Shown: in pieces, positions 54,654-64,000 of the stretch
How the letters are laid out: every line of letters begins with the position of its first letter
Position numbering within the stretch: position 1 is the first letter of the stretch
Program-made: the position numbers and the translations under genes
Notes under the pieces: generated by a model
The model's input: only the letters and a program-made list of their open reading frames with translations
The model's database searches: none
What the model was told of the DNA's origin: nothing
Assembly: GCA_002682825.1 (NCBI GenBank)
Contig: NOKP01000001.1
Span: 5,149,296 to 5,213,295 of the forward strand
DNA length: 64,000 bases
From: Neonectria sp. B-13
Taxonomy: Eukaryota > Ascomycota > Sordariomycetes > Hypocreales > Nectriaceae
Reading direction: 5' to 3'

Positions 54654-57600
54654 CTATTGTTCCTTCTTTGTCTTCAGGGAGACATCGGCTGTCACCTGCA
54701 CGAAAAACTGGCGTTCAACGGCCTTGAGGACCTCGTCGATAAGACTAGGGGGGAAGTCAAAGTTAGTACATGATTCGAGGCAGCGTAAAAAGGGAGGATG
54801 GCTTACATGACGGGCGCACTGATGATGACAACCGCCTTCCACTCGTTCAGATTCAGCGGCACGATGGAAAACAAGCCCTGGAGGAAGGGGACGTAGAGGA
54901 GAGCACAGTGCAGCGCCATGGACAGGGCGATGGCGTAGACGAGCATCATGTTCTTCCACAGGGGGAGGGTGAGCAGGGACTCGCTGGACGAGAGGGCGTT
55001 CATGGCGTTGAACATCTCGATGACGACGAGGATGGACAGCGAGACGGTCGAGGCGGCCTTGGCCATGTCGTTGGAAAACATCTCGCAGCCGATCTCGGGG
55101 TAGTCGGCCGAGCAGTGGTGGAAGCGGGACAGCTGGCTGAAGGTGATCTCGGGGCCTTCGGCGTTGTACATGAACCACCAGGCATATCCCGCCACGGTGG
55201 CGAGGCCGACGTAGGTTCCGATGACGAGATAGCGGAAGAAGAGCCAGCCACCGATGAGGGGCTCGTCACGCTTTCGCGGGCGACGCTTCATGATGTCGTT
55301 GTCGGGGGGGTTGAAGGACAAGGCCGTGGCGGGGAGACCGTCGGTGACGAGGTTGACCCAGAGGAGCTGGACAGGGACAAGCGCCTCGGGCATACCCAGG
55401 GCAGCGGTCAAGAAGATCGAGACGACTTCGCCAATGTTGGACGAGATCAGGTAGCGGATGAACTGTTGGGTGTTGTTGTAGATGGAACGGCCCTCCTCAA
55501 TGGCGACCTCGATCGTGGCGAAGTTGCTGTCGGCAAGGACCATGTCGGCGGCCAGCTTAGACACATCGGTTCCGGAGCCCATGGCAACACCAATGTCGGC
55601 CTTCTTGAGAGCGGGAGCGTCGTTGACACCGTCGCCAGTCATGGCGACGACCTCGCCGGCGGACTGGAGCAGATCGACAAGCTTGGACTTGTGGCCAGGC
55701 TCGACACGAGAGAACAGAGATGCCCGCTTAGCAGCCATCAGCTGTTCGCTCTCAGGTAGGTCATCAAACTCGCGGCCGGTATAGCTCTTGCCAGTGAGAT
55801 CCTCATGCTCGCCAAAGACACCAATCTGTCGGCAGATGCTCTCAGCCGTGTTGCGGTTGTCTCCGGTGATAACAATGACGCGAATGCCAGCATCCTTGCA
55901 ACGCTGGATAGAGAGGGGCACCTCGGGTCTGGGAGGGTCCAGCATGCCGACAAGGCCAAGGAAAGTCAGGTTCTGCTCGAGCTGGGAGTACTCCTCGGTT
56001 GACTTGGCTTTGAGTAGGGGGTTATTGGAAACGTTTTCGATGCTGGCCAGTGCGATGACTCGGAGACCGCGGTTACCGTAACGGACAACCTCCTCCAACA
56101 GTAGATCGGTGATCTTGCTGCTCAGAGGGACCTTCTTGCCTTCAGAACCGAGAAGAGCGTGCGTACAGCGATCAATGACAGACTCGGGGGCACCTTTGAC
56201 CAGCAGCTTCTCCTCGTCACCGTTGCTGACCAGAACTGACATGCTCTTCCTGTCACGTGAGAACTCGTAGGTGGCGAGGCGAGGAAGGCTGTGCTCATAT
56301 CGGGCGCTGGCGAAGTTGACGATGTCTTCAGGGCGAGTATCGGCAGGGGCACAGGGACCAAGCTTCTCAACGAGGACTCTCAGGGCACCCTCAGTGGGCT
56401 CACCAACACTCGAGAAAGTAGCAGTGCGGGAATCATAGGCAAGCTGGGCGTCGTTACAGAGGGCAGCGACTTCAGTCATTTGCCGGATGGTGGCGGAGGA
56501 GCTGGGAAGGTTCTGAACGACTTGACCGTTTGACTTGATGGCACCTCGAGGGGCGAAGGTGGTTCCCTCAACCTCGAGTTCCGTGAGATCACTGCCATTC
56601 TCGTTGAGATGGACAATCTTATTGACGCTCATCTGGTTCGTGGTCAGGGTACCGGTCTTGTCGGAGCAGATAACACTGCAACTTCCAAGGGTCTCGACGG
56701 AGGGGAGGCTTCGGACCACAGCGTTCTTAGCGGCCATCTTCCTGGTTCCGAGAGCCAGACAAGTTGTGATGACAACGGCAAGACCTTCGGGAATAGCGGC
56801 GACACCGAGAGACACAGCAATCTTGAGATAGTAGATGGCACCCTTGGCCCAGCTGCCGTGGCTGGGGTCGTTGAAGTTGGGGATGTTGATGAGCCAGACC
56901 AAGATGCAGATGACAGTAATGACCTTGGCCAGCCTGTCACCGAAGTCGTTGAGCTTCTGCTTCAGAGGCGTAGGCTCGGAGATCTGGGCCGCGATGCTCT
57001 CGTGGATGTCGCCGATGGCAGTGCTGGAACCGGTTTGGACAACGACGGCCTTGGCGCGGCCAGTGACGACAGTGGTTCCGGAAAACAGCATATTGATTTG
57101 ATCCTGAAGAACGGCCCTTTTGTCCTCGATGACGGCTTTGGCATCCTTGCCAACACTCTCGCTCTCGCCGGTAAGGATGGCTTGGTCGACGGAGAAGCTG
57201 TTGCTCTCGATGGAAATGGTTCGGCAGTCGGCGGGGATTCGATCGCCCACGGCGATGGTGATGATGTCGCCGGGGACCAACTCCTCGGCCTTGACTCGCG
57301 AAACATGGCCTCCATTGCGCACAACGTTGGCCTCGTTGGCCGAGTATTCTTGCAGGGCAGCAATGGCCTTTTCAGCGCTGCTCTCCTGGGAGACCCCAAC
57401 GACACCATTGAGAATGAGGATTGTGAGAATCTATCGAGGATTTCGCTGTTAGTGTTCGGCTCGTCGCAGTCGAGGGGTGGATCNACTCACAACTGCAGGG
57501 TCGACGAATGCGCCCCAGCCCTCTTCGTCGTCAAAGAGAGCCAAGCCGAAGGAAACGGCGGCGGAACCAAGGAGAATAATGACGAGTTGGTCTTTGAACT

Positions 57601-57841
57601 GTTCGAGAATGAGCTCCCAGAGGGGAGTCGGAGGTTCTTCCGGGATAGCTAGAGAGGAGTAAGCGCAAGTTCATCCGGGTTGGTCGCGGGGGCTGTCGCG
57701 GGGATCGGGGAGGGCCAACGTACAGTTGCGACCGTGCTTGTTGCGCAGGTCGACGACTTGCGCATCGCTCAAGCCAGTAACGTTGTCGACATTGAAGTTT
57801 GCAAGGACTTCGCCGATAGGGTGGGCAAAGGCGTCCTCCAT
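54654..57841 (-). CDS. SERCA-type Ca2+-transporting P-type ATPase
   Basis: Pumps Ca2+ into the ER/secretory lumen with ATP. Exons are 57841-57724, 57648-57491, 57430-54807 and 54744-54654, giving 996 aa, the SERCA length. The N-terminus is [18 protein letters not shown]. The actuator has TGES ([11 protein letters not shown]), and M4 has the Ca2+ motif AAIPEGL. The phosphorylation site is DKTGTLT, the hinge is [21 protein letters not shown], and M5-M6 contain [13 protein letters not shown] and [13 protein letters not shown]-terminal helices M7-M10 follow. The last residues are KTKKEQ, so the end matches a dilysine KKxx ER-retrieval signal. One N (57484) falls in intron 2 and does not affect coding. 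The gene is divergent from the RhoGEF gene, 2.4 kb away. Confidence 0.96.
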
Positions 57842-60251
57842 GGTGGGCGAGGCGCAAAGCGCGGGCGAAGCGCACACTGGAGAGACAAGACGAGGCGTTG
57901 GCGGCAGGTTAAGTGGCAGATGCAGGTACCGGGTCTGCGACAGGAGGGAGAAGTAGCAGTGGAGGGTAAGTAAGTGAACGACGCGACAACCTGGGCAGGG
58001 CAACTTCAAGGAAACGAGAAGAGAAGAGAATAGTTAGAGAATAGAGAGGGAAAGGAATCAGCGACCCGTCATGACAGAGCGGATTTGTCACGAAGGCGAT
58101 TCGAAGAAGAGGACCCACGCACGTGGCAGGCAGAGAGCGATTGGGGATGGGAATCCGATTAGGTCGGTTGGAGATCGCGAGGCTCGACGTCAAAAAGTCC
58201 AACGTGTTCGTTTTCCTGGTGTGTCGGCGAGTCGGCGCTACCCCTTTGGTGCTAGCCCTTTGGGTTAGGTGTCCGGTGGCGGAGGCGGGCTTGGGAAAGG
58301 CCCTGTAAGTTGCTGCAACGTGCGGTGCGGCACGCTACAGAGGGCCCAGGCTGCTAGGCTGCTAGGCTGAGAGTCTGAGACGCGCACTGGAGGACCCCTA
58401 ACCTTCACTGGGTAAGTGCTCAAGGTGCTGGGCCGCCGACGGACATGCTTCGGTTTCTGCCCACTCCGGCTTAGCTCAGGTTCCCCCAGGCCGCGCCTTT
58501 TGCCAAGTTGGACATGCCGGACAGGCCGGTGTCCGCCCCACGCGGCGGAACCAGATGGAAGTCCCCGACTCGGCCAGTTGATAGGCGCGAAGAGGGAAGG
58601 GCCAAGAGCATTACGACGTCGTGAAGAATGCAGTTTAGAATCGGAACTGAGGCACTGAAGTAAAGAGGATCCAATGACTTCTAACGCGCCGAGAATTCCA
58701 CTATGACGTACTTGGTCGGCAAGATGCCGCCTCTACTAGTACTTATGGCAATTTCCACGGGCAATTACTAAGACGGGGGGACCAACGAGTATTAATTATC
58801 AAAGTACCCTACCCAACTAACTCTACACTCCAAAACTCAAGATAGTAGTACCCTGGTACAAACAACTACGAACCAGTCGAAACAGCCTTCTGACACCCGT
58901 CGGTGTACTACGTAGTAATAAGATTAGTGCGGGAATACTGTACGGCCTTTGGTACCATCATCCTATTCATGGAGAATTTGTTTCGCCAGTCCCCTTGGTC
59001 AGCCGGTGCCACAGGTGCGGTCGCCACGGTGTCCCCTCAAAGCAGCAGATCCTCGCCACCTTGAGCTTCCCGCTCACTCGTGACTCTACTCTGACACTTT
59101 GACACTCTGGCTCCTCGTTTCAACCATTCTTTCAACAACCTTGTCATCCGTCTTCAGTGCCCCTCTAGTTACACAGCACCTCACAACCAAGGACCCCTTT
59201 GTCATTCAGCATTGGTACCTTACCAATGCAAGGCCAAGTCCCGTGAACAACTGCACCACAATCTAGAACCGAGCAAGCCTGTCATGATGAAATCAACAAG
59301 AGAGAACAACCCGGATTAATCAAAAGTATTACCCCCACCCAGGTCGTCATTGGCGGAATAGCGACCATGAGACCGTGAACTTACACCCAACGACCTCTCT
59401 AACCTCCTCCTCGGCATCCTCCTTCACCTCTCTGTTTCCTCAGCCTTCTCCTTCTCTGCCTCATCGGGACTCAACCGCGTTAGACTTCTCTCTCCACTCT
59501 TGAATGCGGGCACGACATGGCCCTTCTTATCCCCGGCCTCCCATGCGGTGCCCGCACTCTAACCCCTCCATTCAATGTAAAGCTACGGCAAGCCATGAGG
59601 TTATCGTGATCCCCGTCCCTCTCCCGATCCGAAATCTCGGCTGTGCGACGCATAAAAAGGCGCGATGTGACTGCGGATACGAAATGCTTAGCAAGCCACG
59701 CTCCGCGACCTTGCTTCTCTTTCTCTCCGTCCTCTCCGCCCCTATCTGCCGCTGTGAGGCCCGTCGGCAGGGACGCCATTGGTGCCACCGCCTCCCATGC
59801 CGTGTCACACTAGTTTCTCGTCGCCGATGCTGTGAGAGGCTCAGAGGCCGTGATTCTGTATGCGGGCGGCAGCCATGACGGTGTAAGACTCCTTCCAATT
59901 GCGTGGCAGTCGACGAGGTCTTCGGAGACTCGACTCGGAACGAAGGCATATTTACGACTGCCCTGGGGTCCTCTCCCCAGGCTCTTTCCGAGACTGTCGT
60001 TCTGCCGGTCTGTCGAGGCATCTAAGCTGGGTTTGCATCCATTGTTGGCTCCTTCCCGGTATCAAAATCAGCCCTGCAGCGGCTCGAGGCGTCGCTGGGC
60101 TGCTCTTCGAGGCTCGTGTTTTCTCTTCCACCGCATCATCCATCGCCGCCACCATGTTTTGAGCGCTCGTCCAGGTCCTGCTTTTTTTGCTTGTTCTTTT
60201 GGTGTCTTGGAACCGATCTTACATCCCCTTCCTTGGACTCCCTTCTCTCAC
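57842..60251. other. 2.4-kb divergent intergenic region
   Basis: Contains leaders and promoters of the Ca2+ pump (-) and RhoGEF (+) genes. The open frame of the RhoGEF extends upstream to 59832 with other ATGs, so part of 59832-60251 could be coding. Otherwise only short ORFs are present. Confidence 0.45.
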
Positions 60252-63200
60252 ATGCCCTCCAGCATGGCCCTCGCCGACCCGCCGTCCTTGCCATCTTGCA
60301 CCCATACCAGCTCTATCCATAGCTCACGAGATGCCAGCTGGGCGAGTCCCAGTGTCCCAAGACCTCTTCAGGGGGCAAATTCCAACAACCTAGAGAACTT
60401 TTACCACCTCGACTTGGCTTCCGAATTGGATGGCCTCCACATCGAAAGCATCGACGCTCTCGCAGCTTTGGATAGCATCCACGCTCAGGGATTGGTCCCA
60501 GAAAAGAAGCTCGAACTCGACGAGCCGGCCATTCCCTTCCCTCCAATACCCATCGATTACGTCGATCAACCTCGTCAAACTACAGTACATGTCTCAGGGC
60601 CAGAACACCATGGTCCTTTTCACAAATGGATGAAGTCGTTGCATCGTCGGGCAACCCACAGACCGGCGATATGGGACACCGACGGGAACAACTTGCTTTG
60701 GCAGCAGCCAGGGTCTAAAAATACCAAATTGAGGGCTTTCCATCGCAGAATCAGTCATCGAAAGTCGTCGTCGGGGTCATCCTTTGGATTTGTTAGGGCT
60801 GTCCAAAGTGCTAGTGTCAGTCTCGCCAGTGTTAGTGCTATGGCTCGCTCTCGGAGAAACACCACCCGATCACATTGCCCATCGCGGACCGACCGCAGCA
60901 GTCGGGCTTCCTTGTCCGGCCCAAGACTCTCCGAAGATTGCATGACTAGGGAGAAGCCCATGACTATTGACAAGGCTGCTACCCAACGCTCGCTGCAGCG
61001 TAGACAGATATTGGAGGAACTCATCAGCACCGAAGAGAGCTATATTGGGGACGTCCGCTTCCTCATGAATGTAAGATGACATCCTTCGCGAAACATTGGC
61101 AAACTGTTGACTCCATCCAGGTCTACATAACCATACTCGCTTCGCTTCCAACTCTGCCCATAGCATTACGGTCCTCGATCAACCGCAACTTGACTGAGAT
61201 TGTTGAGCTTCATGAAGAGCTACTAGGAAATCTTCACCGCGTCATCCCCCACTCCGAGTACACCCAACTCAATCTCGCTTTACCCTTAACAAAGTCGATA
61301 AACCATGCGAATGGACACCGGAGGTGGTGGAGCCATGATGCTGCCCAAGAATATCAAAATGGAGCTGCCTGGCTTCATGACGTACCGGGGATGGTGTCAG
61401 AACCTCAAGTAGCTGCTGAAGTCGCCAAGGTCTTTGGCAAAAAGGTAAGATTCCCCCACCCACCTCCGGCTCGCCCTTCTTTCAGTCGATCCAGGGGCAC
61501 TTACAGTTTATAGATGAATCGGTTCTTCATATATAAGGAATATGGGGCAAAGTATGAGATGATGATCAAGGACGTTGCATCGGCTCATGAGACCATGCCT
61601 GAGTGGGAAACTTATCAAAAGGGCCTAGAGACCTTAGCATCAACTCTTGGGCCTACAAAAAGCAACGGCTGCAGGTCCAAGAAGTCCCTCACCATCGGGG
61701 ACCTGCTCGTCAAGGTTTGCGAATCTCACTTGACGTATTGGACGGAACTGATTACTGACCTGTGTGTTGACAGCCCATTCAGAGGGTCTGCAAATACCCA
61801 CTTCTGTTTGCAGAACTGCTCAAGTGCACGCCTGTGTGCGACTGTCCGAACTCACACATGGAAGTCGAAACTGCTCTTGTGAGACTCCGAGAAGCTACAG
61901 CTGAGATCAATCGCGCAACCAACGATGACCACATGAAGGCTACCCTCGAAAAGACCTGGCTGCTGCAAGATCGATTGGTATTTCCAAAGCGGGTATGTTC
62001 ATCAAGATTCCAGTTATGGCTTGCTTTAACATCCGGTAGGAACTTGATGCAGCTTCAAAGAACCGAATTCGAGCATTTGGCCACATTGAGTTGTGCGGAG
62101 CACTCCATGTCTGCTGGCAAACCAACCATGGCGTCGATGGTCAGTATATGATATGTCTGCTGTACCAAGACTTCCTTTGTCTCGCATCTGCCGGCAAGGT
62201 GGATCCAATCTACACAATCCAGGCTTGCATCGATTTAAATGGAGCCAAGGTTGAGGATGTCGACAATGGGCGTGGTAAATACTCCTCGACGGCACAGTGG
62301 ACAAGGCTCGAATAGACCGCTAACAGAACCTACAACAGGGTTGCAGTGTCACACTGCCCCCTTTTCCTGGAAACTCGTGTTTGAGGGCGACCACCAGTTG
62401 TACGAGCTGATCATGACGGCTTGCTCTTCCAAGGAAGAGATGGAATGGAAAGCTCGATTGGGCCGGATCGTCGGCCAGGAGGGCGATATGAAGGATGTCA
62501 ACCTTTATGACTCTCTCTCTTTGAACATCAAGAGTTTGGGTACCGTTTTTGGAAGACCAGGTATGCCATGTCGTGGTGATGGATACCAGGATATTTTACT
62601 GATAAACAGGCAGGCACCATTGCTCGCAGAATATCCATCCATCGTGCCACGACGGTTGGCCCGAAATCACCACTGTGCCAAGTCGTCTTGAAGAATACGA
62701 GCATCGCCGCGAATCGTGTTCCCTCACCAACAAGTATCAACCGATCGCAATCTCTCCTAACAACCAATTCACGTATTCCAGTGTTAACCCCAGCTCGAAG
62801 CGAACGAACACGGTTAGAAATTTTATTGGCGGATATCTGGAGCCGGGATATTTTACCCTTCCCCGGCATGTTGTCGAGATCGCGAAGCGAACACCTCGTA
62901 CGAAACTCCGCGTCGACAATGATGAGGAAGTTAAGCGTAGCCAGCATCACAGGCTCTTTCAGCAAGAAAACAGGCGGTACGTCGCAGCGGGTCCAAGGAA
63001 GTGAGGAGCCGGCTGTTTCTGGGGGGACTATACGACGCATCAGCAAGTCAAGCGATGGCATGCCCGAATGCGGTGCGATCACGCATTCAGGTACAGGCAG
63101 GCTTTCCAAACGACCGAGAACTCGAGGTCCCAGTGAACACAAGCAGAGTGGTAACCACCGAGCCCCAGCAGCATTTTGTGACGAGTTGATGGAGGTGTCT

Positions 63201-63473
63201 GCGGTTGTTACAACGCTAGACTTGGCCAAGGTGGTGTCAACGGGGAAAGCAACGGGCGAGAAGAAGGACACACCGGTTTTGAGCACTTCGGCTGCCAACA
63301 GTATCCAACTTAGCTCGCCTCCCAGTTCGGAACAGTCAGTTACGGGCTCAGCGAAGGAAAACGCGTGCCCCCCTGCGAGTAATGTCATACAAAGCCATGG
63401 GCGCCGGTGGGGAAGGGCTGGCGCTGCAAGACTGGAGGGTAAAGGTCAAGGGTTTCGAAGTTTGTTCCGTTGA
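60252..63473 (+). CDS. Rho guanine nucleotide exchange factor (DH-PH)
   Basis: Activates Rho-family GTPases by GDP/GTP exchange, probably in polarised growth. Exons are 60252-61070, 61121-61444, 61514-61714, 61774-61992, 62040-62274, 62339-62560 and 62614-63473. Phases close to 959 aa from the ATG at 60252. The start is a choice, because the frame is open to 59832. The N-terminal 250 residues are Ser/Arg-rich and disordered. The DH domain (about 255-515) begins RRQILEELISTEESYIGDV and contains the signature helix PIQRVCKYPLLFAELL. The PH domain (about 525-670) includes the region around HVCWQTNHG and FSWKLVFEGDHQLYEL. The long C-terminal tail is Ser/Thr/Arg-rich. There is no CNH domain, so it is not a Rom1/2 type. 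The donor of intron 3 (GTTTGC) is weak. Confidence 0.9.
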
Positions 63474-64000
63474 GCGGGCTACGTTGACTAGTTCAAGGAG
63501 CAGGAATGTAAGCATTCCATATTGGTATTACGCTTTTCTGTTTGGTTGGGAGATGTTGGAAATGGCATTGGAGACGGAGGGGCGATGCTGCATATTATAT
63601 GATGGATGACCCTGGACGATGAGATGATGAGAAGCGGTGTTTACGCATATTACAGGTGGGTAAGTCGGAAATGCAAGGCCACTGCTGGGACTGGACTATA
63701 CTAGAGAGGGAGATGTTCCTTTACGAAAGCATATGATATTGCGGTGGTGGCTTGTGGGGAGGAATGCGACGGAAACATCCCATATCGTCCCCGTACGTTA
63801 GTTGGCATTCATTAATGACATGGAGCTTCATCCAAGTACAAGCTACCTGCAGTGTAAGTCGGTTCCGTCGGGTCTGTGCGAAATGGATTGGAAGTCATGG
63901 AAGCCAGGAGAATGTCACGGAGTCGGGCTTCGGGAGGAAGTGGGGCAGTGAATCAATGCCTGATGAATAGTAAAGTCGACAACTTGGCACGCGATGCATC
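63474..64000. other. 3' flank of the RhoGEF gene to window end
   Basis: About 530 bp downstream of the stop codon. A 73-codon ORF at 63752-63970 has no recognisable features. Nothing is supportable. Confidence 0.5.

Noticed and set aside
54770..55759. 329-codon plus-strand ORF (Asp/Gly/His-rich)
   Set aside because: Antisense to the Ca2+-ATPase C-terminal region; shadow frame.
56609..57652. 347-codon plus-strand ORF
   Set aside because: Antisense to the Ca2+-ATPase, crosses the N, and has the Val/Asp/Gly-rich composition typical of a shadow frame.

Overview
This window is nuclear DNA of a filamentous ascomycete (Pezizomycotina, most likely Sordariomycetes). The evidence is short spliceosomal introns (about 50-100 nt) with GTAAGT/GTGAGT donors and CTAAC-type branch sites, typical fungal housekeeping genes, large GC-rich intergenic spaces with C/T-rich leaders, and no bacterial features. 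It is a draft scaffold: assembly gaps occur at 253, 1895-2010, 38844-38943 and one N at 57484, and the long gaps sit at G or C homopolymers. I cannot name the species.

Layout. 1-5.3 kb is gene-free, low-complexity and interrupted by a gap. 5.3-12.3 kb is a dense housekeeping block: threonyl-tRNA synthetase (-), a VPS71/ZNHIT1-type zinc-finger protein (-), a small mitochondrial membrane protein (+) and protein disulfide isomerase (-). 14-25 kb holds a YqjM-type old yellow enzyme (-), mitochondrial cytochrome c peroxidase (-) and the U1 snRNP HAT-repeat protein Prp39 (-), separated by 2.7-3.3 kb empty intervals. 26.8-28.3 kb holds an interrupted exonuclease-like ORF and a U6 snRNA gene. 29-38.7 kb holds a synaptojanin-type inositol phosphatase (+), a small uncharacterised protein (+) and a 14-3-3 protein (-). 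42.6-45.3 kb holds a class 3 lipase (-) and a small secreted-protein gene with a frameshift (-). 46.9-63.5 kb holds eL36 (+), a TUG/UBX Cdc48 cofactor (-), an APH-fold kinase (+), proteasome beta-3 (+), a SERCA-type Ca2+ pump (-) and a DH-PH RhoGEF (+).

These are dispersed housekeeping genes, not a cluster. Loose themes are the secretory pathway/ER (PDI, SERCA, UBX protein, a lipase ending SDEL), splicing (Prp39, U6) and phosphoinositide/Rho signalling. Exon structures were derived by hand; almost every junction was confirmed by reading-frame phase across the whole CDS.

The most striking item is the U6 snRNA gene. It carries a 55-nt mRNA-type intron that splits the catalytic ACAGAGA box, and the intron itself contains a Pol III B-box-like sequence. 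Next are an 8-nt internal microexon in the 14-3-3 gene and, in the proteasome beta-3 gene, a first coding exon that is only the ATG followed by a 19-nt exon. I found no CRISPR array, intact transposon, tRNA or rRNA gene.
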